Shown here: piece after piece, positions 17,375 to 26,692 of the stretch
Layout: each line of letters begins with the position of its first letter
Position numbering within the stretch: position 1 is the first letter of the stretch
Origin: Ignavibacteriaceae bacterium
GTDB taxonomy: Bacteria > Bacteroidota > Ignavibacteria > Ignavibacteriales > Ignavibacteriaceae
Direction: 5' to 3'
NCBI GenBank assembly: GCA_031292435.1
Contig: JARLHD010000169.1
Coordinates: 1 to 39,413 of the forward strand
DNA length: 39,413 bases
Program-made: the position numbers and the translations under genes
The notes under the pieces: model-generated
Databases searched by the model: none
Seen by the model: the letters and a program-made list of their open reading frames with translations, nothing else
Told to the model about the DNA's origin: nothing

Positions 17375-18565
17375 ATGCACGAAACAAAAACAGCAAAAAT
17401 AGCCATTTTATTTCAGGGCTCTGTTCTTATGCCTACCGCTTCTGCCAGCAGGGTTAAGTCCTATACCGAGGGATTGATTGCCGGTAATTGCAGTGTTACT
17501 GCATTTAATATGCACCCTGTAAAAAAAGAAGATAACTATGATTTTGATACCGGGTTTCCTGGCAGTTATGATTTTAATATTGTGGACAAGAATCTGGGTT
17601 ACATTAAAAGAAAATACTATTACTTGAAATACTTGATCAGGAAAAATAAAGAGCTTAGAAAATTTACACACGTATTTTTTTATGGCGAGAGTCATTTTAT
17701 AATGGTTTACCTCTTTCTAATGAGCAGACGATATAAAATAAAACTTATTATTGAAGGATGCGAATACCCCATACCTTTAATTAAGAATAAAAAGATTAAT
17801 AAAATTTATAATTTAATTTCAGTAAATATTCTGTACAGGATATTCGATGCGGCAGTTGTAATATCAGATAATTTATATGATTACTACAAACGGAAAGGAA
17901 GAAAAAATATTAAATTATTAAAAGTTCCGGTTATGGTTGATCCCAAGAGATTTGAAAATATTAAAGACTTGAATATTTCAATTCCGGAGGAATATATTGC
18001 CTATTGTGGAACTATGAGCGGAGATAAGGATGGGTTGCCGGTCCTATTACGATCTATGAAGTTAATATCAGATCGGTTCCCGGATATTAAACTATTATTA
18101 ATCGGAGATAATAGTAACCCTAAAATGCTTGATCCGCTTATGAAATTGATTTTAGATTTAGATCTGAAAAACAAGGTGATATTTACAGGAATTGTTGAGA
18201 AAAAATATATACCATTTTTCTTTAGCAAAGCAAGAGCCCTTGTCTTGGCAAGACCCGATAATTTTCAATCCCGCGGTGGGTTCCCTACAAAATTAGGTGA
18301 GTATCTAGCCTCTGGTCGCCCGGCCATTGTAACTAAAGTTGGAGAGATTCAGGAATATTTAACCGATGGTGTAACGGCTTATCTGGCTGAGGCTGGATCT
18401 GTAGAAAATTTTGCTGAAAAAGTAATAGAGGCATTGGAAAATACTGAACGTTCTGAAATGATTGCTAAGAAAGGTAAGGAACTTGCCATGGAAAAATTCG
18501 GAATTAAAGAACATGGTATCCGGCTCGCTCATTTTATTAATTCTGATTTAAGTTATGTTAACTAA
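17375..18565 (+). CDS. Glycosyltransferase family 4 protein
   Basis: This 396-residue GT-B enzyme has the features of GT4. 'SASRVKSYTEGLI' at about 22-34 is the N-terminal acceptor-side loop. 'YIAYCGTMSGDKDGLPVLL' near 208-226 starts the C-terminal domain. 'FTGIVEKKYIPFFFSKA' and 'GFPTKLGEYLASGRPAIVT' near 302-320, with the conserved Glu, bind the sugar nucleotide. Its stop codon is directly followed by the ATG of the DUF362 gene (TAAATG), so the two are probably translated together. That links a sugar-transfer step and the DUF362 protein in expression. Donor and acceptor cannot be told. Confidence 0.88.
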   Translation: MHETKTAKIAILFQGSVLMPTASASRVKSYTEGLIAGNCSVTAFNMHPVKKEDNYDFDTGFPGSYDFNIVDKNLGYIKRKYYYLKYLIRKNKELRKFTHVFFYGESHFIMVYLFLMSRRYKIKLIIEGCEYPIPLIKNKKINKIYNLISVNILYRIFDAAVVISDNLYDYYKRKGRKNIKLLKVPVMVDPKRFENIKDLNISIPEEYIAYCGTMSGDKDGLPVLLRSMKLISDRFPDIKLLLIGDNSNPKMLDPLMKLILDLDLKNKVIFTGIVEKKYIPFFFSKARALVLARPDNFQSRGGFPTKLGEYLASGRPAIVTKVGEIQEYLTDGVTAYLAEAGSVENFAEKVIEALENTERSEMIAKKGKELAMEKFGIKEHGIRLAHFINSDLSYVN

Positions 18566-19927
18566 ATGATTGGCGATAAAGAAAGTTTTATTGATTTGAT
18601 CTATTGTCCTGAAATGTCCGGATTAAAAAGGGATATATATTCATTATCTCGTTTATATGAGGACAGAAATAAAATTTATCCGTTGGTTAATGACTTATTC
18701 AAAAGAAATTTTACTGAACAGCAGATTAAGGGGAAAAATATATTATTAAAACCAAACTGGGTTCATCACTCTAAATCTGAAAACGATCATTATTGCCTGA
18801 TTACCAATCACATGTTCACCCTTAGTGTTCTGGAATCTGTTCTGCAGTACCTTCCTGGTCGGGTAACTATTGGAGATGCACCGATTCAGGGCTGTATCTG
18901 GAATAAAATGATGGACACCCGGTTCATGGAAACTATTGAAGAATTCAGAAGATTTTACAAAACTGAAATTAACATTAAGGATTTTAGAAGAAAGATTTGG
19001 GAAAAATCTATTGGGAAAGTTATTACTGATAATAATCCGCTTTCAGAATATTCAATATTTGACTTGGGAGAATCCAGCTTTTTGGATCCCATTAGTAATA
19101 ACGAAGGAAATTTCCGTGTAACAAATTATGATTACAGGATTTTGCAGGGTACACATCGCAAAGGTTTACATAAATATTGTATTGCAAATGATGTATTAAC
19201 TGCTGATATTATAATAAATTTACCCAAGGTGAAAACACATCAAAAAACCGGACTAACCTGTGCCTTAAAAAATTTAGTGGGTATAAATGGTGAAAAGGAT
19301 TATCTGCCTCATCATAGAGCCGGGGGAACTAAAGACGGAGGAGACTGCTATCCTGGTAGGAATTATTTAAGGGAAATTTCACAAGCAGTGTTCGATATCG
19401 CGAATAAAAATATTGGTAAGAAAAGCTATTTATTCTGGAAATATCTGGGACAATCCTTTTGGAAGATAAATGGAAAATCACCCTATAAGCAACTGGCGGC
19501 AGGGTGGTATGGTAATGATACTTCTTGGCGGATGGTGATGGATCTGAATTATATTGCTCAGTTCGGTATTGTCAATGGCTCTGTTTCGGAAAAACCTGTG
19601 AGGACGATTTTTAATTTTATAGATGGCATTATAGGCGGTGAAGGTAATGGTCCTTTAAAACCCATGCCTTTTCCCCTGGGATTTATCGGCTTTTCAAATA
19701 ATTCAGCCCTGACCGATATGGTATTTGCTCTTTTGATGTCTTTTGACCCTAAAAAGATCCCCTTAATTGATGCTGCGTGTAAAAAATTTCTTGGGGTTAA
19801 TTTCAAAATCTTTATAAATGCTGGTGAATGTAGCATATCCGATCTCCTCAGCTATTCTATTAAAGCAGAACCTTCTCCAGGCTGGAAAAACTTTATTGAA
19901 AATACTGCTGATATTATTACAGTATAA
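18566..19927 (+). CDS. DUF362-domain protein in a polysaccharide locus
   Basis: This 453-residue protein matches the DUF362 family by 'ILLKPNWVHH' (about 60-69), 'GRVTIGDAPIQG' (about 95-106) and the strong 'ADIIINLPKVKTHQKTGLTCALKNLVGI' region near 212-239. It ends with a 'GIIGGEGNGPLKP' loop near 353-365, also typical. Many DUF362 proteins carry a ferredoxin-like 2[4Fe-4S] domain; this one has scattered cysteines but no CxxCxxC cluster motif. There is no signal peptide. The molecular function of the family is not established. The context is unusual: it abuts a GT4 gene upstream and an ATP-grasp gene starts 38 bases downstream. A role in modifying the glycan or its precursor with the ATP-grasp enzyme is a guess from position. 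Confidence 0.82.
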   Translation: MIGDKESFIDLIYCPEMSGLKRDIYSLSRLYEDRNKIYPLVNDLFKRNFTEQQIKGKNILLKPNWVHHSKSENDHYCLITNHMFTLSVLESVLQYLPGRVTIGDAPIQGCIWNKMMDTRFMETIEEFRRFYKTEINIKDFRRKIWEKSIGKVITDNNPLSEYSIFDLGESSFLDPISNNEGNFRVTNYDYRILQGTHRKGLHKYCIANDVLTADIIINLPKVKTHQKTGLTCALKNLVGINGEKDYLPHHRAGGTKDGGDCYPGRNYLREISQAVFDIANKNIGKKSYLFWKYLGQSFWKINGKSPYKQLAAGWYGNDTSWRMVMDLNYIAQFGIVNGSVSEKPVRTIFNFIDGIIGGEGNGPLKPMPFPLGFIGFSNNSALTDMVFALLMSFDPKKIPLIDAACKKFLGVNFKIFINAGECSISDLLSYSIKAEPSPGWKNFIENTADIITV

Positions 19928-19965
19928 CTCCCTCTCACTTATATAATTATTAATTAAAGTTTGCA

Positions 19966-21018
19966 ATGAATAAATTAATTATCCTCGTCGACTATTTGGA
20001 TAGGTTTCAAACAAAAGTTCCTGCCCTGCCATACAGAAGCGGTTTTGATAAGGTTTTATTAAAAAATATATTTGAGAATCTGGGCTATTCGGCAGAAATA
20101 AAGAACTTTTCTCAAATAGATTTTAAGAAAGATGATCTAAAAGGCTGTTTTGTTATTTATACTTCAATTGAAGACCCTGGTCAATTCTATAAGGATTTTA
20201 TTGAGGACATTTTATGGGGTGTACAGTTAATGGGAGGAATTTTAATACCACGGTTAGAAATATTTAGGGCTCATCATAATAAAGTATTTATGGAATTGTT
20301 GAGATCTGTCAATGGAATAGGTGATAATATCCGCTCCTGGTTATTCGGATCATTATCTGAGTTGAAAGAACAGTCGGATTCATTCACTTATCCTGTAATA
20401 ATAAAAAGTTCAGCCGGCTCAGGAAGCATAGGAGTTATTAAGGTAGAAAATAAAAATGATTTGATTAAGCATGCTAAAAAATTATTAAATACACACGGGT
20501 ATCGTGCAATATTGCATGAGTATGGACTCTTAATTAAAAGATTATATCAGACAAAAAGGAAGTTTAAAACCGAATCCTTATACAGAAAAAAAATAATTGT
20601 TCAGAATTATGTCTCTGGAATAGACAATGACTGGAAAATTCTAATCTTCTGGGATAAATACTATATACTTAAAAGGATGAATAGGAAAGATGATTTCAGG
20701 GCAAGTGGAAGTGGCATTTTTTATTTCCATAAAGACAAAGAATTCAGTATGCCTCCTGGTTTGTTGGATTATGCCCGGTCTGTATTTGATGCTCTTGATA
20801 TACCCAATGTTTCTCTTGATGTGGTTTATGATAACAATAGTTATTTCTTGGTTGAGTTCCAGGGAATAAGTTTTGGGACAATCGCACATTCTAAAGCCAA
20901 ATCATACTACATGTATTCGAATGAAGGATGGGTACTCAAGGATGAAAATTTAAGCCTCGAAGATGTTTATGCTCAAAGTATTCATCAGTATATTTCCAAA
21001 ATTCAGGACAATTATTAA
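19966..21018 (+). CDS. ATP-grasp (RimK-like) ligase
   Basis: This 350-residue protein has a C-terminal ATP-grasp fold with RimK-like signatures. K147 and the flexible loop 'SSAGSGSIGV' (148-157) bind ATP phosphates. 'IVQNYVSGIDNDWKILIFWD' (211-230) and 'KRMNRKDDFRASGSG' (236-250) match the region that in RimK-type ligases reads D-x-R-v-x-V and R...FRtN...G. D285 and E297 in 'SLDVV' and 'LVEFQG' are the likely Mg2+ ligands, although the usual E-x-N is E-x-Q here. Such enzymes make an acyl phosphate and join it to an amine or thiol. Inside a capsule locus with uronate genes, amide attachment of an amino acid or amine to a sugar carboxylate is plausible. The ATG lacks a clear ribosome site. Confidence 0.8.
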   Translation: MNKLIILVDYLDRFQTKVPALPYRSGFDKVLLKNIFENLGYSAEIKNFSQIDFKKDDLKGCFVIYTSIEDPGQFYKDFIEDILWGVQLMGGILIPRLEIFRAHHNKVFMELLRSVNGIGDNIRSWLFGSLSELKEQSDSFTYPVIIKSSAGSGSIGVIKVENKNDLIKHAKKLLNTHGYRAILHEYGLLIKRLYQTKRKFKTESLYRKKIIVQNYVSGIDNDWKILIFWDKYYILKRMNRKDDFRASGSGIFYFHKDKEFSMPPGLLDYARSVFDALDIPNVSLDVVYDNNSYFLVEFQGISFGTIAHSKAKSYYMYSNEGWVLKDENLSLEDVYAQSIHQYISKIQDNY

Positions 21019-21078
21019 TCTTTTGCAGTTCCAATCTTATACCCGCAATATTTTTATTGAATTAATACTCTAATTAAG

Positions 21079-22155
21079 ATGATTTGTGTCTTTATACGAT
21101 CCTTAACAAAAGGAGGCTCAGAAAAACAAAGCATTATGCTTGCCATCGCATTGAATAAAAGATATTCTGCAATGTTAGTCGTCTTCCATGGTGAGTTAAT
21201 TGATGACGAATATTTAAGAATAATTTCAGATAATAAAATAAATCTTGTCAGACTAAAGGGGGGATTATTAAAAAAATTGTCTGGGCTTTATGGTATACTG
21301 CGGAAAAATAAAGTTGAGATAATATTTAGTTATTTGCTTAGTGATAATATCTGGGGAGCTATTATTGGTAAAATAGCAGGAGTTAAAAATATTATTGGGG
21401 GAATTAGAAATTCAGTAATACCTTTTTGGAAATTGCTGGTGATGAAAATTTTGCATCATTTATTTCAAAATTATACTATTTTCAATAATAAATCAGGCAG
21501 AGACTTTTTTGTTAATCGGTATCGTTTTAATCCCCCAAAATCTTTGGTATTTCATAATTGTTTTATAAATATTCCCCCAACAATTACCAGGAATGTAAAT
21601 GAATTTGTCAAAATATTTACTGTCGGACGGTTTGTTGGATTCAAAGACTATGATACGGCATTAAAAAGTATCAGCCATTTAAAGCAGATAAACAATTCAC
21701 AGGTCAGGTTCAAATTTCTGGTTGTCGGATACGGCGAACTGGAAATGCATATAAGGGAATTGGTAGAGAAATTAAACTTAAAGGATATAGTCGAAATAAT
21801 AATAAATCCAAAAGAGATACCCGAACTTTTCCGGGAATCCGATATTTATCTTAGTACTTCGAAATATGAAGGTCTGTCAAATTCAATTATGGAAGCTATG
21901 GCCTATTCCTTACCGGTAGTGGCTACAAACGTTGGGGATAATTATATTCTTATTAAGGACGGTATCAATGGATTTCTCACTGAAAAAGGTAATCCTGGAA
22001 TGATCTCAGAAAAATTATTACATTTGGTCAAATCCAATAGCTTAAGGATTAAAATGGGAACTTGCAGTCATGAACGTCTTATCAAAGATTTCACTTTTGA
22101 TCAGTTTTCAGCCAATTATTATTCTTTAATTGATACTCTTCGGAAAGGGGCATGA
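21079..22155 (+). CDS. Glycosyltransferase family 4 protein
   Basis: This 358-residue GT-B protein begins directly with the acceptor-domain strand and loop 'IRSLTKGGSEKQSIMLA' (about 7-23). It shows 'KIFTVGRFVGFKDYDTALK' near 178-196 as the start of the donor domain and 'LVVGYGELEMHI' in the middle. It ends with 'YEGLSNSIMEAMAYSLPVVAT' near 263-283, the E-x7-E donor-binding region. This pattern is canonical for GT4 enzymes of capsule and O-antigen clusters. A purine-poor region precedes the ATG, as is common in this locus. It is separated by 60 bases from the ATP-grasp gene and by 8 bases from the next glycosyltransferase. Sugar specificity is unknown. Confidence 0.9.
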   Translation: MICVFIRSLTKGGSEKQSIMLAIALNKRYSAMLVVFHGELIDDEYLRIISDNKINLVRLKGGLLKKLSGLYGILRKNKVEIIFSYLLSDNIWGAIIGKIAGVKNIIGGIRNSVIPFWKLLVMKILHHLFQNYTIFNNKSGRDFFVNRYRFNPPKSLVFHNCFINIPPTITRNVNEFVKIFTVGRFVGFKDYDTALKSISHLKQINNSQVRFKFLVVGYGELEMHIRELVEKLNLKDIVEIIINPKEIPELFRESDIYLSTSKYEGLSNSIMEAMAYSLPVVATNVGDNYILIKDGINGFLTEKGNPGMISEKLLHLVKSNSLRIKMGTCSHERLIKDFTFDQFSANYYSLIDTLRKGA

Positions 22156-22163
22156 TTCTTTAA

Positions 22164-23279
22164 ATGAAAAAAAAGAAACTGGCTTATTTCGGTGTAAATT
22201 ATTTCCCTTCCAAAGGTGGGGTTAGTAGGACAACTGAAAATCTTATAACACATCTCAAAGATGAATTTGATATAACTATTTATTGTTTTAAAGACAAACG
22301 GGCTGGGAATCATATGCCCGGTGTTAAAGCTGTTCAGTTTAGACTCCTCCCGGTTAAAGGCATTGGAGTTTTCCTCTTCTTTCTGGAATGCTATTTCCAT
22401 ATGATGATTTTTGGAAATTATGATATTGTTCATGTTCGCAAAATTGAATCGAGTATATTTATACCTCTCTTAAAATTAAAATATAAAAATATTCTTGCCA
22501 CCTCGCATGAATCTCCCTATCTGCGGGATAAATGGGGAAGAGTTGCTAAATTATATTTTAGGATAAATGAAAAGATATTTGTTAGGTCCACTGCAAAGCT
22601 TACTGTTATCTCTGCTCCACTTTCTAAATATTATAAAGCAATGTATAATAGAGATGTTTTATATGTGCCGAATGGTATAGAACCGGTTAAAGTTTTCAAA
22701 GAAACTGAAGCGGACTTGATATTTAAAAAATATAATATAAAAACTCCATTTGTTACTTTTGCCGCAAGAAGAATAATGTCAACCAAAGGATGCCATACTA
22801 TGCTGAAGGCATTTCAGGATTTGAAATATTCAAATGACATTGTCATTATGGGAGATACTGGTCATGCCCCCGCTTATAGAAATAAATTGGATAAGTTATC
22901 TGAAGGTTTAAAAGTTCATTTTACCGGTTACATGGAGGATAAATCAATTTTTCTAGAGATTATAAGAAGATCGGAAGTTTTTATCTTCCCTTCCGAAACA
23001 GAAGGTATGTCTATTGCTCTGCTCGAAGTGGCGGCATTAGGTGTTCCTATCATTGCAAGTGATATTCCTGAAAACACAGAGATCTTTAATGATGATGAAT
23101 TGATATTTTTCAAAAATGGTGACTTCAGGGATTTAGCTGATAAAATAATTCTTGTAACTAATAACTTTGCTCATTATAAAAATTTTGCATTACGAGCCAG
23201 GAAAAAAGTATATGAAGAATATTCAAGTGACCGTATGGTTCAGAACTATAGGCAGCTTTATAATTCATTTGCAAATTAA
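22164..23279 (+). CDS. Glycosyltransferase family 4 protein
   Basis: This 371-residue GT-B enzyme has 'YFPSKGGVSRTTENLITHL' (about 13-31) as its N-terminal glycine-rich loop, 'DIVHVRKIESSIFIPLL' as an inner strand and helix, 'VTFAARRIMSTKGCHTMLKA' near 194-213 opening the donor domain, and 'SETEGMSIALLEVAALGVPI' near 275-294 with both conserved glutamates. It is a complete GT4 protein of usual length. It starts eight bases after the previous gene. The following gene, the amidotransferase, begins 23 bases after its stop, so all belong to one transcription unit. Donor and acceptor are not inferable. Confidence 0.9.
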   Translation: MKKKKLAYFGVNYFPSKGGVSRTTENLITHLKDEFDITIYCFKDKRAGNHMPGVKAVQFRLLPVKGIGVFLFFLECYFHMMIFGNYDIVHVRKIESSIFIPLLKLKYKNILATSHESPYLRDKWGRVAKLYFRINEKIFVRSTAKLTVISAPLSKYYKAMYNRDVLYVPNGIEPVKVFKETEADLIFKKYNIKTPFVTFAARRIMSTKGCHTMLKAFQDLKYSNDIVIMGDTGHAPAYRNKLDKLSEGLKVHFTGYMEDKSIFLEIIRRSEVFIFPSETEGMSIALLEVAALGVPIIASDIPENTEIFNDDELIFFKNGDFRDLADKIILVTNNFAHYKNFALRARKKVYEEYSSDRMVQNYRQLYNSFAN

Positions 23280-23302
23280 ATCTGACTAGGGATAATATTT
23301 TT

Positions 23303-25186
23303 ATGTGTGGAATTTGCGGATATATTTCAAAAGGACATGCGGGCCAGGATATTATAAGGAACATGAATAATGCTATTGCTCATAGGGGTCCGGATAGTGA
23401 GGGCTTTTTCAGGGAAGAGAATGTAGCGCTGGCTATGCGCCGGTTGGCAATTATAGATCTTGAAACAGGGAATCAGCCTATTTACAATTCCGATATGTCC
23501 AGGTTAATTATGTTTAATGGTGAGATTTCTAACTTCCATGAGATTAGAAAAGATCTTGAAGAATCAGGATTTAAATTCAAAACACGGTCGGATACTGAAG
23601 TAATTTTATTGGGATATGATAAATTTGGCGAGGACATATTCAGTAAACTTAATGGGATGTTCAGTATAGCGATCTATGATAGAAAGAAAAGAACTCTGAT
23701 AATTGCACGCGACCGGTTAGGGATTAAGCCGTTATATTATACTAGTTCTGATTCGGATTTTATATTTGCTTCGGAAATAAAATCTATCCTTCAGCATCCC
23801 GGCTATAGTAAACAAATCAATTTTGAATCTGTCAATAACCTGCTAAAGTATAAATATATCCCGAATGAGAAAACTCTTTATAGCGGAATTGTAAAAATGG
23901 TTCCCGGGAGTTATTTAAAAATAAATTCTAATCCTGCTATCATTGAAAATACTCGGTATTGGAAATTATCTGACCAATTAAAGCAGGAAGAAATTGAGTC
24001 GTTTGAAGAATCTAAGGAATTAGTTTATAAAAAATTATATGATTCTGTTAAACACCAGTTATTTAGTGACGTTCCCCTTGGCGTCTATCTGAGCGGAGGA
24101 ATTGATTCCGCTATTCTTACAAATTTGGCAAGTGATATAAGTGAGAATAGAATATCAACTTTTTCTATAGGGTTTAAATCCAAAAGTTATAATGAATTAA
24201 AATGGGCAGAAATAACCTCAAAATTTAATAACACTCTCCATCATGAATTAATTATCGATCCCAAAGATTTAATGAATACTATTGACCATCTTGTCTATAG
24301 TCTTGATGAACCAATTGGGGATTATGCCATTTTACCGACTTATTATCTTAGTCAGTTTGCACGAAAAAACGTAAAAGTAGCATTAAGTGGTGCAGGAGGA
24401 GATGAACTTTTCGGAGGTTATGAGAGATATTGGATGAATAAAGGAGAGAAAATATTAAATCTTATGCCAACTTCAATGAAACACATCTTAGCAAGATCAA
24501 TTGATGCCCTTCCTGAATCTAAAAACAAAAAAAGTTATGGAAGACGCTTGAAAAAATATCTGGGCAGCGTAGAAAGCTCCCTGTCTGTAAGGTATGATAA
24601 ATCATTTGAACTGATAACTAAGGCAGCACGTAATGCTCTTTTTACTTCCGAAGTAATGAATCATCATGGGATTCGAGATGAGTTTAATCTGTTTTCTCTT
24701 TTCCCTGACTCAGATGATTTTGATTTTGTTAAATCAGCCTCATTTGTCGATTTGTTGTCAATCCTTCCAAATGATTATTTGCTGAAAGAGGATAAAATGA
24801 GCATGGCTAATTCTCTCGAGGTAAGGGTCCCTTTTCTTGACCATGAATTGGTAGAATTATCATTCAAAATTAAGAGTAGTTATAAGATAAAGGGGTTAAA
24901 AACTAAGTATATCCTGAGAGATTTATTTAAAGATAAGATACATCCGGAAATTTTGAATAGAGGCAAATCTGGATTTGAAGTCCCGGTAAGAGAGTGGCTG
25001 AAAAATGAACTCAGTAATGAGGTTGAATCGCTTTTTATGTCCTCATTATTGGTGAATGATAAAATTTTTAATGCTCAGAAGCTGAAGGAGCTATTAAACG
25101 GACACTTACAAGGTTTAAATGATAATTCAAAGATTATCTTTACAATTATTGGGTTGGAATATTGGTACAGACAAAATTTTTCCTAA
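23303..25186 (+). CDS. asnB: AsnB/WbpS-type glutamine-dependent amidotransferase
   Basis: This 627-residue protein has the two domains of glutamine-hydrolysing asparagine synthase. The N-terminal glutaminase domain has the catalytic C2 exposed after Met removal (MCGICGY), plus R49, N72-G73-E74 and D98 in their normal places. The C-terminal ATP-pyrophosphatase domain has the 'SGGIDSA' loop at 264-270 and 'SGAGGDELFGGYERY' further on. It could make free asparagine. However, homologues inside O-antigen and capsule loci, such as WbpS and WbtH, amidate the carboxylate of uronic acids such as GalNAcA. The uronate-forming dehydrogenase and epimerase in the same operon favour that role. An AGGGA sits about 11 bases before the ATG. 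The symbol reflects the family, not a proven reaction. Confidence 0.9.
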   Translation: MCGICGYISKGHAGQDIIRNMNNAIAHRGPDSEGFFREENVALAMRRLAIIDLETGNQPIYNSDMSRLIMFNGEISNFHEIRKDLEESGFKFKTRSDTEVILLGYDKFGEDIFSKLNGMFSIAIYDRKKRTLIIARDRLGIKPLYYTSSDSDFIFASEIKSILQHPGYSKQINFESVNNLLKYKYIPNEKTLYSGIVKMVPGSYLKINSNPAIIENTRYWKLSDQLKQEEIESFEESKELVYKKLYDSVKHQLFSDVPLGVYLSGGIDSAILTNLASDISENRISTFSIGFKSKSYNELKWAEITSKFNNTLHHELIIDPKDLMNTIDHLVYSLDEPIGDYAILPTYYLSQFARKNVKVALSGAGGDELFGGYERYWMNKGEKILNLMPTSMKHILARSIDALPESKNKKSYGRRLKKYLGSVESSLSVRYDKSFELITKAARNALFTSEVMNHHGIRDEFNLFSLFPDSDDFDFVKSASFVDLLSILPNDYLLKEDKMSMANSLEVRVPFLDHELVELSFKIKSSYKIKGLKTKYILRDLFKDKIHPEILNRGKSGFEVPVREWLKNELSNEVESLFMSSLLVNDKIFNAQKLKELLNGHLQGLNDNSKIIFTIIGLEYWYRQNFS

Positions 25187-25287
25187 TCCGGTTGGATTAA
25201 AAAAAAGAGCTTAAATTCTTAAATATTGTTAAATTCGGATATGAAAATTGAACATTCTTTGAAACGCGGTAACCAAAGACCGGTACA

Positions 25288-26679
25288 ATGACTATTTATG
25301 CAAGATATTTTTTAGTTCTTAGAACCTGCGTCGACATATTCGGTATTTTAACATGCTTTCTGATGACATGTTATTTCCACGACATGCTGTACCTCTATCA
25401 GGTTAATAATATTATCTGGCCGTATTTAATATTGGTATGGCTGTACTCAGCATATAAAACATCTCTATATGATGATTTTGGAGTAAGACGGATTTGGGGT
25501 GAATTATTTATCCTGATTAAGAACATTGTGGTTCAGGTAGCTGCTATTATTTTCTTGAATTATTTTATCTCTTCTTTAAGTATAAAGTACAATTTTTTAA
25601 TAGAGTTTGCTCTGTTTCTATTTATATTCTTGGTAGCTGAAAAATTGCTGATAACAATATTTATCAGATTTCTAAGAATTAAAGGGGTGTACCATAGAAA
25701 TTTAATTGTAATCGGTGCGGGATACATAGGAAAAAATTTCATTAAATTTATCAATAAAAATCCCCAGTTCGGTTACAAATTTCTTGGATTTATTGATGAC
25801 AATTCTCCTTCACAAAATGGAGATAGAATTTTAGGTCCCTCTTCAATCCTAAGATCAATTTTGGACGATAAAAGAGTTGATGAAATAATAATTGCACTCC
25901 CCCAGAATGAAGTCGACAAAATAGATGAAATTATAGATATATGTGAAAATTATGCTACCCGGATTAAAATAATTCCCGATTATTTCAGGTTTATTTCCGG
26001 TAATTATCATATGTCCCAATTCGGACAGATTCCTTTAATTTCTGTAAGGAATTACAAGTTCGATGAACTTTATGCCAGGCTCCTTAAAAGAATTTTTGAT
26101 GTAATTTTAACTGTCTTAATATTTATCTTTATTCTTTCCTGGTTAATGCCGCTCATAATGATTGCTATAAAATTAGATTCTAAAGGGTCGATCTTCTTTA
26201 ATGCTGAAAGATGGGGCAAGTCTAATAAGAAAATAAATATATTTAAATTCAGATCTATGTATGAAAATACTAAGACACTCGATGCAAACGGAAAACATCT
26301 CCAGGCAAGAAAAAATGACCCAAGGATTACACGGTTGGGTAAGATTTTACGGGCGTCTAATTTAGATGAATTGCCGCAATTTATAAATGTCCTGAAAGGT
26401 GATATGTCAATTGTAGGTCCCCGCCCCCATTCAACACCTTTAAACCTTGAATCAAAAGATTCCGTAAAACGTTATCTGCTTAGGCATTTGGCTAAACCCG
26501 GAATAACAGGCTGGGCGCAAATAAATGGCCTTAGAGGAGAAACACCTGAGATTATTCAGATGCAGAGAAGAGTTGATCACGATATTTGGTATATGGAAAA
26601 CTGGACATTATTACTTGATTTTAAAATTGTTGCTCTAACTGTAATCAGGATGTTCAAAGGAGATCAGCAGGCATATTAA
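25288..26679 (+). CDS. Undecaprenyl-phosphate sugar phosphotransferase (WcaJ/WbaP type)
   Basis: This 463-residue membrane enzyme starts repeat-unit synthesis by moving a sugar-1-phosphate to undecaprenyl phosphate. Four hydrophobic helices fill about residues 5-130. A Rossmann-like CoA-binding-type domain follows, with 'LIVIGAGYIGKNF' at about 143-155. A re-entrant hydrophobic helix then leads into the catalytic bacterial sugar transferase domain (about 265-463). That domain has 'IFKFRSMYENT', 'ITRLGKILRASNLDELPQF', 'DMSIVGPRPHS' and 'KPGITGWAQINGLRGET', all conserved family motifs. This domain order is that of polyisoprenyl-phosphate hexose-1-phosphate transferases (PHPT), which usually transfer glucose or galactose. 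The 101 bases upstream contain no gene. Confidence 0.92.
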   Translation: MTIYARYFLVLRTCVDIFGILTCFLMTCYFHDMLYLYQVNNIIWPYLILVWLYSAYKTSLYDDFGVRRIWGELFILIKNIVVQVAAIIFLNYFISSLSIKYNFLIEFALFLFIFLVAEKLLITIFIRFLRIKGVYHRNLIVIGAGYIGKNFIKFINKNPQFGYKFLGFIDDNSPSQNGDRILGPSSILRSILDDKRVDEIIIALPQNEVDKIDEIIDICENYATRIKIIPDYFRFISGNYHMSQFGQIPLISVRNYKFDELYARLLKRIFDVILTVLIFIFILSWLMPLIMIAIKLDSKGSIFFNAERWGKSNKKINIFKFRSMYENTKTLDANGKHLQARKNDPRITRLGKILRASNLDELPQFINVLKGDMSIVGPRPHSTPLNLESKDSVKRYLLRHLAKPGITGWAQINGLRGETPEIIQMQRRVDHDIWYMENWTLLLDFKIVALTVIRMFKGDQQAY

Positions 26680-26692
26680 AAATATTTTAATA

